DNA of 64,000 nt, taken from Thermatribacter velox. Its GTDB lineage: Bacteria; Atribacterota; Atribacteria; Atribacterales; Thermatribacteraceae. The notes below the pieces were generated by a model. The model was given only the letters and a program-made list of their open reading frames with translations. It had not been told where the DNA came from and did not search any database. This document shows positions 9,007 to 18,956 of this stretch, piece after piece (the stretch's first letter is position 1; every line of letters begins with the position of its first letter). Location: positions 1,128,001 to 1,192,000 of the forward strand of contig NZ_CP121689.1 of the NCBI RefSeq assembly GCF_038396615.1. The letters run 5' to 3'. The translations under genes and the position numbers were made by a program.

Positions 9007-11478
9007 GTGTCTAATTTTTACCCTTTCGAAGAGATAGAAAAAAAGTGGCAGAAAGCGTGGGAAGAACAGAGAATATTTGAAACCACAGAAGATCCCGGTC
9101 GAAAGAAATTTTACGTTCTTGAAATGTTTCCCTATCCTTCCGGTGACCCCCACATGGGGCACGTGAAAAATTACGTTATTGGAGATGTCATTGCCCGTTA
9201 TTTTATACGGAAAGGCTATAATGTGTTGCACCCCATGGGTTTTGATGCTTTTGGGTTGCCTGCCGAAAATGCAGCCATACAGCACGGCATTCATCCTGCA
9301 GTATGGACTTATGAAAAAATCGATCGCATGCGAGAAGTTCTGAAGCAACTGGGTATAACTTACGATTGGAGAAGAGAAGTTATCACTTGTGATCCTGGGT
9401 ACTACAAGTTTACCCAGTGGTTCTTCCTGCAGTTCTACAAAAATGGGCTTGCCTATAAAAAAGAAGGACCGGTCAACTGGTGTCCTTCTTGTGCTACTGT
9501 GCTTGCCAACGAGCAGGTTGTGGATGGTGCTTGTGAGCGCTGTGGTACTCCGGTAGAAAAGAAGCTATTGAACCAGTGGTACTTCCGGATAACCAAATAT
9601 GCTGAAGCATTACTTGAGGAGATGAAGCTTCTTGGAAACTGGCCGGAAAGAGTGCTTACTATGCAGCGTAACTGGATAGGAAAGAGCGAGGGAGCAAATA
9701 TCGATTTCTTTCAACCCGATTTAGGGGAGAAAATAACCGTTTTCACCACCCGGCCAGACACCATTTTTGGCGTTACCTTTTTCGTGCTGGCACCCGAGCA
9801 TCCTCTTGTAGAACGATTGGTTAGGGGCACTCCAAAGGAGGAGGAAGTTCGCAAATTCAAAGAACGAATAAGTAAAAAAAGTGAAATCGAACGCACATCC
9901 GACCTTTCTGATAAGGAAGGCCTTGCTCTTGAAAAAGACGTCGTCCACCCCATTACCGGTCAGAGAATTCCCATCTGGGTTGCCGATTACGTGCTGCTTG
10001 AGTACGGTAGCGGAGCGGTGATGGGAGTACCAGCCCATGATGAGCGTGATTTTGCCTTTGCCAAAAAATACGGTTTACCGATCATACCGGTCATTCAGCC
10101 TCCAAATGGTGATTGGGACGGTGAATGTTACTCCGGGGACGGAATAATGATCAATTCAGGTGCTTTTTCGGGATTGCCTTCTGAAGAAGGTAAGAAGAAA
10201 ATAATTGCCTTCCTTAAAGAGCAGGGGCTGGGTGATGCGGCAGTTAGTTATCGCTTGAGAGACTGGCTTATTTCCCGACAGCGCTACTGGGGAGCACCGA
10301 TACCGATTATCTACTGCGAACAATGCGGAGAGGTGCCAGTTCCTGAAAAAGATTTACCAGTGTTGCTTCCGGAAAACGTGGATTTTCGACCTACTGGACC
10401 TTCGCCCCTGGCCCTTTGTGAGAGTTTTGTGAATACCACCTGCCCGCAGTGTGGAGGCCCAGCCCGTCGAGAAACAGATACCATGGACACTTTTGTATGT
10501 TCATCCTGGTATTATCTGCGCTACTGTTCTCCATGGGAAAAAGATAGGCCTTTTAATCCGGAGCATGTGCGTTACTGGATGCCTGTTGACCAGTATATAG
10601 GGGGAGTGGAGCATGCCATTCTCCATCTCCTGTATTCCCGATTCTTTGTAAAGGTTCTTAACGACCTGGGTCTTGTTCCTTTCCGGGAACCCTTCACCAA
10701 CCTGTTTGCTCAAGGTATGGTGACCAAAGACGGAGCCAAAATGTCCAAGTCTAAGGGTAACACAGTCAGTCCTCGGGAAATTATCCAGAAGTATGGTACC
10801 GATACGGTGCGTCTATTTATTCTTTTTGCTGGTCCGCCCGAGCTTGATATGGAATGGTCAGACCAGGGGGTAGAAGGAGCATTCCGTTTCCTAAATCGTG
10901 TTTGGAACATCGCCAGGGAAATAATGGATATGCAGAGTGACCAGCAAGTCCCGATTGACGAGAATTGGATGAAAAACCTGGAGCGAAAGGTGCATCAGAC
11001 TATATTCAGGGTAGACCGGGACACCAGAGAAAGATTCCATTTTAATACCGCAATCAGCGCCATTATGGAGCTGGTGAATGAGCTGTCTGAATCTCTTCGT
11101 TTTTTGAGCGAAAAAGGTGCTCATCCAGAGGAAAAGAACCTTATGACGTGGGCCCTGAAGCAACTGGTTTCTGTTTTGAACCCCTTTGCGCCTCATCTCA
11201 GCGAAGAAATATGGTCACTTCTTGGAGAAAAGAGCTTTCTTTCTCTGGCTCCGTGGCCAGAATATGATGCTGAAAAAATGTTGACTGAAACAGTAACCAT
11301 CGTGGTTCAGATAAACGGCAAGGTGAGAAGCAAGATTGAAGCCAGCCGTGATGCTTCAAAGGAAGCAGTACTCGAGCAAGCGCTGAGAGACGATAAAGTT
11401 CAAAACTGGCTCGACCAGAAAAAGATCCAAAAGGTGATATATGTTCCCAACAAGCTAATTAATCTGGTAGTTCGCTGA
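9007..11478 (+). CDS. leuS: Leucyl-tRNA synthetase
   Basis: An 823-residue class I aminoacyl-tRNA synthetase of normal bacterial LeuRS length. The signature HIGH motif is [14 protein letters not shown] near residue 45, zinc-type cysteines are in CPSC...CERC near 165, the inserted editing domain contains [13 protein letters not shown], and the KMSKS motif is KMSKSKGN near 580. The C-terminal anticodon-binding helices end with a strand reading [14 protein letters not shown]. The start is GTG 9007, 7 bases after CAGGAGG. It charges tRNA-Leu in the cytoplasm. comEA follows after 7 bases, suggesting cotranscription. Confidence 0.97.
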   Translation: MSNFYPFEEIEKKWQKAWEEQRIFETTEDPGRKKFYVLEMFPYPSGDPHMGHVKNYVIGDVIARYFIRKGYNVLHPMGFDAFGLPAENAAIQHGIHPAVWTYEKIDRMREVLKQLGITYDWRREVITCDPGYYKFTQWFFLQFYKNGLAYKKEGPVNWCPSCATVLANEQVVDGACERCGTPVEKKLLNQWYFRITKYAEALLEEMKLLGNWPERVLTMQRNWIGKSEGANIDFFQPDLGEKITVFTTRPDTIFGVTFFVLAPEHPLVERLVRGTPKEEEVRKFKERISKKSEIERTSDLSDKEGLALEKDVVHPITGQRIPIWVADYVLLEYGSGAVMGVPAHDERDFAFAKKYGLPIIPVIQPPNGDWDGECYSGDGIMINSGAFSGLPSEEGKKKIIAFLKEQGLGDAAVSYRLRDWLISRQRYWGAPIPIIYCEQCGEVPVPEKDLPVLLPENVDFRPTGPSPLALCESFVNTTCPQCGGPARRETDTMDTFVCSSWYYLRYCSPWEKDRPFNPEHVRYWMPVDQYIGGVEHAILHLLYSRFFVKVLNDLGLVPFREPFTNLFAQGMVTKDGAKMSKSKGNTVSPREIIQKYGTDTVRLFILFAGPPELDMEWSDQGVEGAFRFLNRVWNIAREIMDMQSDQQVPIDENWMKNLERKVHQTIFRVDRDTRERFHFNTAISAIMELVNELSESLRFLSEKGAHPEEKNLMTWALKQLVSVLNPFAPHLSEEIWSLLGEKSFLSLAPWPEYDAEKMLTETVTIVVQINGKVRSKIEASRDASKEAVLEQALRDDKVQNWLDQKKIQKVIYVPNKLINLVVR

Positions 11479-11485
11479 AAACCAC

Positions 11486-12055
11486 ATGAATTTCAACGAA
11501 AAACTGGTCGTTATTATTTTGGGAATCTTACTTATTGCTTTGTTCGGCATCTGGTGGTATCAGCAGGATGCGCCATCCGACCAGGCAGAGGTTCATCAAA
11601 TAATAGTGCAGATAGAAGGTGCGGTGCTCAATCCCGGTGTGTATAAAGTAGCTGAGGGCACCCGCCTATTTGAGCTGATAGAATTAGCTGGAGGAGCACA
11701 GCAAGGAGCGTACTTGCAAAATCTGAATTTAGCAGCGCCCCTTTACGATGGACAGAAAGTGATTGTTGCTTTTGCTCTTCAAGAGGAGAAAGAAAACGCA
11801 AAAAACCTTCCTCTCACTCCGGCTCTCGACCATCCTGAAACAAGCCTAAAGGACGTAAAGGGAAATTTGGTCAACATTAACCTGGCCGCTGCCGCAGAGC
11901 TTGAAACCCTGCCCGGGATAGGACCAGTAATAGCGCAACGCATCGTTGAGTACCGCGAACAACATGGCCCCTTTCACTCTCTGGACGAACTCGCCCAGGT
12001 TAAAGGTATTGGACCTAAGAAACTTGAAAAGCTTCAAGACCTGGTTTGCTTCTAA
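11486..12055 (+). CDS. comEA: ComEA-like competence DNA-binding protein
   Basis: A 189-residue protein with one N-terminal membrane segment (about residues 9-25), an SLBB domain (VQIEGAVLNPGVYKVAEG, about 45-95), a linker, and a C-terminal tandem helix-hairpin-helix (VNINLAAAAELETLPGIGP to VKGIGPKKLEKLQ). This is the full ComEA architecture: a surface-anchored receptor that binds incoming double-stranded DNA during natural transformation. No comEC or comF lies nearby here. The gene is convergent with the Asp23-family gene and their stop codons overlap by 4 bases. Confidence 0.9.
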   Translation: MNFNEKLVVIILGILLIALFGIWWYQQDAPSDQAEVHQIIVQIEGAVLNPGVYKVAEGTRLFELIELAGGAQQGAYLQNLNLAAPLYDGQKVIVAFALQEEKENAKNLPLTPALDHPETSLKDVKGNLVNINLAAAAELETLPGIGPVIAQRIVEYREQHGPFHSLDELAQVKGIGPKKLEKLQDLVCF

Positions 12056-12495
12056 CCCTGACTTTCAACAGATTCTTCCTTCTCTGGATAGGTGACTTCT
12101 CTTACATTGATGTCAATGCGGTTTACCTTCATGCCGGTTTTGGATTCGATGACCTGTTTAACTTCTTGCTGCACTTTCCGAGCAACTTCGATAATGGTAG
12201 CACCGATATCCACAGCAATGGAAATCTCCAGGTTGACGGATTTTTCCTTAACATCGACTTTTACACCCTTGTTAAGCTCTCTTTTGCCAATCAAAGTACT
12301 CAATGATGCTTGTGGCAGACCAGCCATGCCTGTTACCCCGGGCACCTTCATAGTGGTAATGGCTGCCAAAGTAGCAATGATTTCTGGAGCGATGGTGATT
12401 TCCCCCAGAACTTCCTCAGATCCAGCCTGGTTGGGTTGAGTCTCCATATTTTGATTGCTTTGGTCAACAGGGAATTCCTGGTATTCCTCATTCAT
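12052..12495 (-). CDS. Asp23/Gls24 family envelope stress protein (YloU-like)
   Basis: A 147-residue Asp23/Gls24 (DUF322) protein. It has a low-complexity Gln/Asn/Glu-rich N-terminus (about 28 residues), then LGEITIAPEIIATLAAITTMKVPGV, the family hallmark, and later VDVGATIIEVARKVQ-like and VNRIDINVREV strands. The family is linked in Gram-positive bacteria to envelope homeostasis and sometimes fatty-acid or alkaline-stress functions. It is the only minus-strand gene in the first 31 kb and stands divergent from rpsU. An AT-rich TATATTAT stretch just upstream may hold its -10 box, but I could not pair it with a convincing -35. Confidence 0.88.
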   Translation of the reverse strand: MNEEYQEFPVDQSNQNMETQPNQAGSEEVLGEITIAPEIIATLAAITTMKVPGVTGMAGLPQASLSTLIGKRELNKGVKVDVKEKSVNLEISIAVDIGATIIEVARKVQQEVKQVIESKTGMKVNRIDINVREVTYPEKEESVESQG

Positions 12496-12574
12496 AGAAC
12501 TTACCCCCTTTGCATAGCTTTTCCATATAATATATTATCACTTTGGCTCCTGGTAGGTGCAGCACAGGCCAAAA

Positions 12575-12603
12575 TTGACAGAGGTTTCTTAATTTTCTAT
12601 AAT
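12575..12603 (+). promoter_or_regulatory. Consensus sigma-A promoter for rpsU operon
   Basis: TTGACA (12575-12580), 17 bases, TATAAT (12598-12603): an exact consensus match. Transcription would start near 12610, inside a longer open frame, which rules out the ATG at 12602 and supports GTG 12635 as the rpsU start. It probably drives rpsU-yqeY and perhaps the long block downstream. Confidence 0.88.
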
Positions 12604-12634
12604 GTTTTTACTTTTTGACAAGGGAGGAATTGTA

Positions 12635-12814
12635 GTGACCGAGATCAAGGTTGGTCAGGGAGAAAGCATTGACGAAGCTTTGAGAAGGTTTAAGCGAAAG
12701 TGCCAGCGCAATGGTATCATTTCTGAAATGAAAAGAAGAGAGTTCTATGAAAAGCCAAGTGAAAAAAAGAGAAAAAGAGCTCAGGCTGCAGCACGGAGGA
12801 AAAAGCGTCGGTGA
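12635..12814 (+). CDS. rpsU: Small ribosomal subunit protein bS21
   Basis: A 59-residue bS21 protein: [23 protein letters not shown] followed by the Arg/Lys-rich C-terminal helix ([17 protein letters not shown]). Length and composition are typical. The GTG start lies 6 bases after AGGGAGGA and downstream of a consensus promoter. It binds the 30S platform near the 16S 3' end and assists initiation. The stop overlaps the yqeY start by 4 bases (GTGA), the arrangement rpsU-yqeY known from Firmicutes. Confidence 0.95.
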   Translation: MTEIKVGQGESIDEALRRFKRKCQRNGIISEMKRREFYEKPSEKKRKRAQAAARRKKRR

Positions 12815-13269
12815 GTTCAAATATCTCTCTGAAAGAGAAGTTAAACACAAGCATGAAAGTGGCCCTCAAAGAGGGCGATAGAATACGCCTTGATACTGTA
12901 CGGCTTCTCCTTGCTGAGATCAAAAACAAGCAGATAGAGAAGAGAACCGACGATCTCGAGGAATCAGAGATTATAGCATTGCTTAGAAAAGAGATTAAAA
13001 AAAGGAAAGAATCGCTGGAATATTTTGAAAAAGCACAACGTAAAGATTTAATAGAGAAAACGAAGCGGGAAATAGAAGTAATCGAATCGTTTTTACCTCC
13101 TCAGCTCGCCGAAGAGGAAATACGCCAAATCGCTGAAAGCATCATCCAAAAGCAAGAGAACATTTCTTTCGGAGAGGCTATGAAGGCTGTTATGAAAGAA
13201 TTGCAGGACAGAGCTGAAGGCAAAAAAGTGGCTCAGATAGTTCGGGATATTCTGGGGGAGCGTGGTTAA
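12811..13269 (+). CDS. yqeY: GatB/YqeY domain protein
   Basis: A 152-residue YqeY protein. It begins [18 protein letters not shown] and contains [20 protein letters not shown] and [14 protein letters not shown], the helical bundle shared with the tail domain of GatB. The family may recognise tRNA or assist amidotransferase-type reactions, but its role is not proven. It is coupled to rpsU through a GTGA overlap and is followed after 6 bases by the phoH-like gene. Confidence 0.92.
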   Translation: MSSNISLKEKLNTSMKVALKEGDRIRLDTVRLLLAEIKNKQIEKRTDDLEESEIIALLRKEIKKRKESLEYFEKAQRKDLIEKTKREIEVIESFLPPQLAEEEIRQIAESIIQKQENISFGEAMKAVMKELQDRAEGKKVAQIVRDILGERG

Positions 13270-13275
13270 AAAAAC

Positions 13276-14268
13276 TTGCGTAGTCAGCGTTACGTGAACG
13301 AGGCGCGCTTGCGAATAGACGATCTCTCAAACCTTAAAAAGCTTTTTGGTGGTTTTGATGCCAACGTTTCTTTAATAGAAGAAGTTTTCGATGTTGAGAT
13401 TTCGGTGGCCGAGGATTCAATAGTTATCAAGGGTAAGCAAAATGGTTCCTCGGCCCAACTTGCTTTAAAATTTCTCGAAGAATTGATCCAGCTTTTTCAG
13501 GAAGGGTTGGAAGTGGAGTACCGGGATCTCCAGAAGATGGCCCTGGCCTTCAAGGCTGATCGCAACGCGTGGTGGAAAAATGAGGCTGGGGAAACTATTT
13601 TAGTAACCGCTTACAACAAACCCATCAGACCTAAAACTCCAGGACAGGTAAAATATGTCCAGGCAGTGAGAAAGGCGGAAATAACCTTTTGTATAGGCCC
13701 AGCCGGCACTGGAAAGACATATCTTGCTATGGCCATGGCCTGCGCGGCACTGCAACGAAAAGAAGTGAGCCGCATTGTTCTGGTCAGGCCGGCGGTTGAA
13801 GCAGGTGAAAGCTTGGGCTTTCTCCCCGGGGACCTTAAAGAAAAAATTGAGCCCTATCTCAGACCCCTGTATGATGCACTATATGAAATGCTTTCTCCAG
13901 AAAGATTTCAGAAATTCAGCGACCGGGGAACTATCGAAGTAGCGCCTCTTGCCTACATGCGAGGACGAACTCTTAATGATTCATTCATTGTTCTCGATGA
14001 GGCTCAAAATACCACAGCCGAGCAAATGAAGATGTTCCTGACCCGGATGGGCTTTGGTTCAAAAGTCGTGGTTACTGGAGACATCACACAAATCGACCTT
14101 CCGGCTGGCAAAACTTCTGGTCTGGTTCTGGTGCAGCATATCTTAAAAGATATTGAAGGTATCGAGTTTATATATCTTTCCGAACGTGACGTAGTTCGCC
14201 ACCACCTGGTCCAAAAGATTATTCTTGCTTATGAACAATTTGAAAAAAAAGCTTCTTCAAAAAAGTAG
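13276..14268 (+). CDS. phoH: PhoH-like ATPase
   Basis: A 330-residue PhoH-family NTPase starting at TTG 13276. An N-terminal KH-like region (about 20-90) is followed by the P-loop domain: Walker A GPAGTGKTYLAMA near residue 140, RPAVEAGESLGFLPGD, and Walker B FIVLDEAQNTT, which is the PhoH signature. PhoH proteins are RNA-associated ATPases/helicase-like factors, and in Firmicutes lie next to pgpH and ybeY as here, suggesting roles in rRNA or ribosome maintenance. The end overlaps the pgpH-like gene by about 38 bases. Confidence 0.92.
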   Translation: MRSQRYVNEARLRIDDLSNLKKLFGGFDANVSLIEEVFDVEISVAEDSIVIKGKQNGSSAQLALKFLEELIQLFQEGLEVEYRDLQKMALAFKADRNAWWKNEAGETILVTAYNKPIRPKTPGQVKYVQAVRKAEITFCIGPAGTGKTYLAMAMACAALQRKEVSRIVLVRPAVEAGESLGFLPGDLKEKIEPYLRPLYDALYEMLSPERFQKFSDRGTIEVAPLAYMRGRTLNDSFIVLDEAQNTTAEQMKMFLTRMGFGSKVVVTGDITQIDLPAGKTSGLVLVQHILKDIEGIEFIYLSERDVVRHHLVQKIILAYEQFEKKASSKK

Positions 14269-16354
14269 CATCTTGAGTTTTATTAAACACAACCTACCTC
14301 TTATTGCCAAAGCAATACCCCTTTCCTCTCTGATTTATGCTCTGGTGCTCTTTGCGGTTCTTTGGATTCCTGGTTATCTTGCCAGCACCAACCTCTATCC
14401 CGGTAAAGTGCTCATTCAAGACATCGTTGCTCCCACTGACCTGGAAATAGTGGATGTGGAGGGAACGCGAAAACTTCGGGAGAAAATGGCTTCCAGCATA
14501 TCGCCAAGATATCTGGTAGATCAAGGAACAGTGCAAGAAATACAGGAAGAAGTTGCTTCTTTTTTTGCGGAACTGGAAACACTGCGTCAAACTCCATTGC
14601 CAGAATTACAGCAGGAGCAGAGTAGGTTTATAGAGAGGTGGAAAATCACCCCGGGTGTTTTGGAATGGTTCATGGAAACACCACTTCCAACTTATACTGC
14701 TTCGAAAACGATTTTCCTGGAACTTTTAAACGAGGCGTTATCCAGGCCGATAGCTTCGGAAAACCTGGAAGATGTGCTGTGGCAATTAAACTCTCGACTG
14801 GAAGAAAACGAACTCCCTGAGGAAGGCAAAAGAGCCCTGAGTTTTCTGGCCTTTCGTTTTTTGAAGCCCACGGCTGTTCTGGATGTTGAGACTATGCAGA
14901 GGGAGAGACAGGAAATCATCAGTCAGGTGGAGCCGGTCAAAAGAATTATTCCCCGGGGCGAGATTCTCATTCCCAAAGGAAGTGTATTGACCCAGCAGGA
15001 TGTAGAAATGCTTCGTTCTCTGGGCTTGGGCAACTGGCAGAGAAGCTTCAGTGGGCTGTTAACACTCTCGGTCCTGATAATTATTTGCTGTACAGCAGAG
15101 TTTTTCTATTTGAAGAACTTCACCCCTTCTGTGCTGGCCAAGAAAGACCTTCTCTGGATCCGCATCCTAATTGTGGCCAGCGTGATAGGTCTGAATACTT
15201 TTTCTACCCGGATTTCTCCCTACTTTGTGCTGCTTCCCATAATTTCTTTTGTCCTTTGTACGCTGTTGGGTAGAGAAGCAGCTTTTGGAGAGGTCATTGT
15301 TCTTTTTCCGCTCCTTCTTTGGAGTAGTCACTTTTATTTTATACAGGGTTCTTATTCATACCTTAACCTGCTCTTGCCCATTTTTTTGCTACCCACCAAA
15401 ATATCCCGGCGGGATTTAATCAGAACAGGTTTTCTGATGGCGTTCATCAACGTTCTCCTGGTGACCCTTTTTGCCTATTATGAAGAAAAGCAAGTGCTTA
15501 CTCTGCTTGGAAACACCTTGTTTGGATTGATAAGCGGGATTGGTTCTTCGGTTCTGGCTCTGGGAGCCGTGGCTTTTCTGGAAAGCACTTTTCACGTGGC
15601 TTCCGATTTCCGCCTGCTGGAACTCGTCAATCCTACCCATCCCCTGCTTCGTCGGCTTATGATAGAAGCCCCGGGTACTTACAACCACAGTATTATGGTG
15701 GCCAACCTTGCCGAAGCTGCAGCGGAAGAAATTGGCGCTGATCCCCTTCTGGCCAGAGCCGGTGCTTACTATCACGACATTGGTAAGTTGAAGAGACCTT
15801 ACTTTTTCATCGAAAACCAGATGGGAGGGAGAAACATACATAACCGTCTTAATCCTAATCTGAGTGCACTGGCCATACAGAATCACGTGAAGGACGGAGT
15901 AGAGGTCGCTCGAGAATATCATCTTCCGCCGGAAATCATAGAGATCATCAGGCGTCATCATGGAAGGACGCTTATGCGCTATTTCTATGAGAAAGCCCTT
16001 CGGGAGCGAAACGATACCGTTATGGAAGAAGAATTTCGTTATCCGGGTCCTCTTCCTCGCACTCCGGAAGAAGTCCTGGTTTTTCTTGCCGACAGCGTTG
16101 AGGCAGCGGTCAGGGGAATACGTAACCCCACACCGAGCAAGATTGAAACTGCGGTTGAGAATATTTTTCAGAATTATCTCAAGGATGGACAGCTGGACGA
16201 AGCGGATCTGACACTCAAAGACCTACGTAAGATAGTAAGGACTTTTGTTCTGGTTTTGATTGGAACCTTTCATACTCGCTTGCCTTATCCTGAGGTTGCG
16301 AATACAGGTTCTTCAGATGAAGAAGCACAAGCTGAGGCAGGGATAGAACAGTGA
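14231..16354 (+). CDS. pgpH: 7TM-HD cyclic-di-AMP phosphodiesterase (PgpH-type)
   Basis: About 707 residues. One N-terminal membrane segment (about 22-45) is followed by a large extracytoplasmic region, a 7TM block (about 285-470), and a cytoplasmic HD domain with YNHSIMVANLAEAAA, YYHDIGKLKRPYFF and IRRHHG supplying the metal-binding His/Asp residues. This is the 7TMR-HDED/YqfF architecture, which hydrolyses c-di-AMP in Firmicutes. ATG 14231 lies within the end of phoH; an in-frame TTG 14225 is the alternative. It overlaps ybeY-cdd by 4 bases, placing it in a tight operon. Confidence 0.9.
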   Translation: MNNLKKKLLQKSSILSFIKHNLPLIAKAIPLSSLIYALVLFAVLWIPGYLASTNLYPGKVLIQDIVAPTDLEIVDVEGTRKLREKMASSISPRYLVDQGTVQEIQEEVASFFAELETLRQTPLPELQQEQSRFIERWKITPGVLEWFMETPLPTYTASKTIFLELLNEALSRPIASENLEDVLWQLNSRLEENELPEEGKRALSFLAFRFLKPTAVLDVETMQRERQEIISQVEPVKRIIPRGEILIPKGSVLTQQDVEMLRSLGLGNWQRSFSGLLTLSVLIIICCTAEFFYLKNFTPSVLAKKDLLWIRILIVASVIGLNTFSTRISPYFVLLPIISFVLCTLLGREAAFGEVIVLFPLLLWSSHFYFIQGSYSYLNLLLPIFLLPTKISRRDLIRTGFLMAFINVLLVTLFAYYEEKQVLTLLGNTLFGLISGIGSSVLALGAVAFLESTFHVASDFRLLELVNPTHPLLRRLMIEAPGTYNHSIMVANLAEAAAEEIGADPLLARAGAYYHDIGKLKRPYFFIENQMGGRNIHNRLNPNLSALAIQNHVKDGVEVAREYHLPPEIIEIIRRHHGRTLMRYFYEKALRERNDTVMEEEFRYPGPLPRTPEEVLVFLADSVEAAVRGIRNPTPSKIETAVENIFQNYLKDGQLDEADLTLKDLRKIVRTFVLVLIGTFHTRLPYPEVANTGSSDEEAQAEAGIEQ

Positions 16355-17181
16355 AAGCCAGCCAAATACGAATTGTGGAATGCGGTGAATTCAATCTCCA
16401 AAGGGGTGTTATTTTAAAAAGAAAATTTGAAAAGCTGTTGCAACTGGTTTTGAAGGGAGAAAGAAGAGATCTTTCGGGAATTTTGAATTTAGTTCTGGTT
16501 GACACAGAAAAAATGCGGGAGTTAAAGGAACGTTTCTTTGGCAAGAGAGAATCTTCAGATGTCATGTCTTTTTTTTATGGAGAGGAAGAAGACCAGACGT
16601 GGGGAGAAGTGATTATTTGTATCCCTGTAGCCCTTGAACAGGCAAAAGTAGCAGGCAATTCTATCGATGATGAAATAAGCCTGTTATTCATACACGGACT
16701 TTTGCATTGTTTGGGTTATGACGATCAGGAACCCCAGGACTTGCAAGTCATGAGCGAGAAACAGGAACACTATCTCAACGCTTTTAAAAAATACCTGCTT
16801 TTTGAGAAACTAATCAATAAAGCTTTAAAACAGCTTGATTTATCGTATGCGCCGTACTCGGGTTACAGGGTAGCTTCCGCCTTGCTTTGTACAGACGGGA
16901 CGATAGTAACTGGTGTGAATGTGGAGAATGCTTCCTTTGGGCTGAGCATCTGTGCCGAAAGAGTAGCAGTAAGCAAGGCAGTATCCATGGGAAAGCGCGA
17001 CTTTGAAGCCATTGCCATCGTTTCTGAAAAAAGGGACTTTTGCTATCCCTGTGGTGCGTGCCTTCAGGTTCTAACTGAATTCTCACCAGGAATAAAAGTC
17101 CTGGTAGCTCGCTCCAGCGAAGATTTCAAGGTCTTAGGCCTGGAAGAGCTCTTGCCCCACTCTTTTTCTTTGAAACAATAA
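16351..17181 (+). CDS. ybeY-cdd: Fused YbeY endoribonuclease - cytidine deaminase
   Basis: A 276-residue fusion in one uninterrupted frame. Residues 1-150 are YbeY (16S rRNA 3'-end processing): SSDVMSFFYG, the strand GEVIICIP, and HGLLHCLGYDD, where H115 and H119 are conserved but the usual third His is Asp125. Residues 152-276 are cytidine deaminase: YSGYRVASALLC, GVNVENASFGLSICAER (C201, E203) and PCGAC (C234, C237), giving the zinc site and catalytic Glu. In Firmicutes these are neighbouring genes, often with dgkA between. The GTG start overlaps pgpH by 4 bases, and era follows after 21 bases. Confidence 0.9.
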   Translation: MKASQIRIVECGEFNLQRGVILKRKFEKLLQLVLKGERRDLSGILNLVLVDTEKMRELKERFFGKRESSDVMSFFYGEEEDQTWGEVIICIPVALEQAKVAGNSIDDEISLLFIHGLLHCLGYDDQEPQDLQVMSEKQEHYLNAFKKYLLFEKLINKALKQLDLSYAPYSGYRVASALLCTDGTIVTGVNVENASFGLSICAERVAVSKAVSMGKRDFEAIAIVSEKRDFCYPCGACLQVLTEFSPGIKVLVARSSEDFKVLGLEELLPHSFSLKQ

Positions 17182-17202
17182 ACACTGGAATGGAGGAAAA
17201 TT

Positions 17203-18087
17203 ATGAGTTTTAAATCCGGTTTTGTGACCATTTTAGGAAGACCCAACGTGGGCAAGTCCACTTTCCTAAACAAAGTGGTGGGACAAAAGGTAGCCATCGT
17301 TTCCCCCAAACCTCAAACCACCAGGAAATCTATTAAGGGCATCCTCAATCGTCCGGACAGTCAGATCATTTTCGTTGACACCCCAGGCTTGCATGACCCG
17401 GTGGATAGCCTGGGTGAGTTCATGATCAAAGAGATACAGGAAGCACTGGAAGGCATAGATCTCCTTCTTTATATGACCACCCCGGAGGAGGGCTGGAAAG
17501 AGGATGTTCGTTACCTGGAACAAATAAAGAATTTTACCAATCCTAAATTTCTGGTGATTAACAAAAAAGACCTGGCCACTGAAGAAAAAATTATGGAAAT
17601 TGTCGGTTTCCTTTCCCGTCACACTCCTTTTGCTGAGTCAATGGCAATTTCGGCTTTGACAGGGGAGGGTGTTTCAGAATTACTTGAGAAAGTAGTAAAC
17701 TACCTCCCCGAAGGAGAACCCTATTATGAGCCTGGCATAGTTTCCGATGTTTATGAACGGGAAATAGTGGCCGAGATAATACGGGAAAAAATCTGGTGGA
17801 ATGTTCATCAGGAAGTGCCCTATGGTGTAGAGGTTAGAGTTGAGGAATTTAAAGACAGAGGAGAAGTCATTTATATTCAGGCTACCATCTATGTTGAAAG
17901 GGATTCCCACAAAAAAATTATCATCGGCGAAGGAGGCAGAATGATCAAGAAAATTGGTCAGGAAGCGCGGGAGGAAATCGAATACAACTGGGGCAAAAAA
18001 GTATACCTGGACCTCTGGGTCAAAACCGAAAAGTCCTGGCGTAAACGCCCTGAGGTATTGAGGCGCTGGGGCTACAAAGTGAAGTAA
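17203..18087 (+). CDS. era: GTPase Era
   Basis: A 294-residue Era protein. GTPase motifs are GRPNVGKSTFLNK (G1), DTPGLHDP (G3) and INKKDL (G4), and the C-terminal KH domain contains IIIGEGGRMIKKIGQEAREEIE. It binds 16S rRNA and the 30S subunit in late assembly. ATG 17203 follows TGGAGGAAAA. It lies between ybeY-cdd and recO, the classical order, and fits functionally with YbeY in 30S maturation. Confidence 0.97.
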   Translation: MSFKSGFVTILGRPNVGKSTFLNKVVGQKVAIVSPKPQTTRKSIKGILNRPDSQIIFVDTPGLHDPVDSLGEFMIKEIQEALEGIDLLLYMTTPEEGWKEDVRYLEQIKNFTNPKFLVINKKDLATEEKIMEIVGFLSRHTPFAESMAISALTGEGVSELLEKVVNYLPEGEPYYEPGIVSDVYEREIVAEIIREKIWWNVHQEVPYGVEVRVEEFKDRGEVIYIQATIYVERDSHKKIIIGEGGRMIKKIGQEAREEIEYNWGKKVYLDLWVKTEKSWRKRPEVLRRWGYKVK

Positions 18088-18099
18088 AAACGTTTTTTT

Positions 18100-18897
18100 A
18101 TGCTTCGAGGTTATATTAAAGATTCTGGTATCGTGATTAAACAATTTGATGTAGGTGAGATAGACCGCATCGTTGTGGTATTCACCAAAGAGATGGGCAA
18201 AATACAAGTAATGGCTAAGGGAGCCAGAAAAGTAGGCAATCGCCTGGGTGGTGCTCTTGACAAATTTGTACTTTCGGAGTTTCTGTTTTATGCGGGTCGT
18301 TCTTTGCCGGTGGTGGTGCAGGCAGAAATCAAAAGGTCGTTCCGAATGCTTGCTCGATCTTTTGAAAAATGGCTTCTGGGCAACTATATCCTGTATCTCA
18401 TTGACCAGGCCATTGAGGGAGGAAGCCAGCAGGAAAGGCTTTTTGGAGAAGTGCTGAAGATTTTTGCGTTTGCAGATGGCAGTCCCCCTGAGGCGGTTCG
18501 CAGGGGTGTCCTGAAATTCAAATTGGTTTTGCTTAAATGTCTGGGGTTACAGCCTCGGCTAACCAGCTGTGCAGTGTGCAACCGGGAAGGCAAGACGTTC
18601 AGTTGCTGGAGCCATGCTGAAGGAGGTGTTATGTGCGGAAGTTGCGCCTCAAAACCTGAACTGGCCAAAAGCTGTGTTTCTATATCACAGGATATGCCTT
18701 CAATCTGGTTGCATCTTCTCCATCTCCCTTATTCCTCGCTTTCCAAGTTAAAACTTACTGGTGACCAGTTTTTTCATCTGGACGAGCTTAGTTCTCAATA
18801 TTTTTCACATCACTTAAATAAAGACACCTGGAGTATCGAAGCCTTCCTTGCCAGGTATCCTGAAAAACCCACAGCAAGTGAATCAGAGAGAAGTTGA
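18100..18897 (+). CDS. recO: DNA repair protein RecO
   Basis: A 265-residue RecO. The N-terminal OB fold ([30 protein letters not shown]) is followed by a helical domain and a zinc motif CAVC-x15-CGSC near residues 157-180. RecO loads RecA onto SSB-coated single-stranded DNA with RecR in the RecFOR pathway. ATG 18100 starts 13 bases after era without an obvious ribosome site. glyQ follows. Confidence 0.9.
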   Translation: MLRGYIKDSGIVIKQFDVGEIDRIVVVFTKEMGKIQVMAKGARKVGNRLGGALDKFVLSEFLFYAGRSLPVVVQAEIKRSFRMLARSFEKWLLGNYILYLIDQAIEGGSQQERLFGEVLKIFAFADGSPPEAVRRGVLKFKLVLLKCLGLQPRLTSCAVCNREGKTFSCWSHAEGGVMCGSCASKPELAKSCVSISQDMPSIWLHLLHLPYSSLSKLKLTGDQFFHLDELSSQYFSHHLNKDTWSIEAFLARYPEKPTASESERS

Positions 18898-18956
18898 CAG
18901 TCAGTATTTCTGTTGATATAGTTTACTTCTGGTGGTTTTCGGAAGGAGCTGAAAAG

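Noticed and set aside
12602-12634. Upstream ATG extension of rpsU
   Set aside because: ATG 12602 overlaps the -10 box of a consensus promoter and adds residues absent from bS21 proteins.
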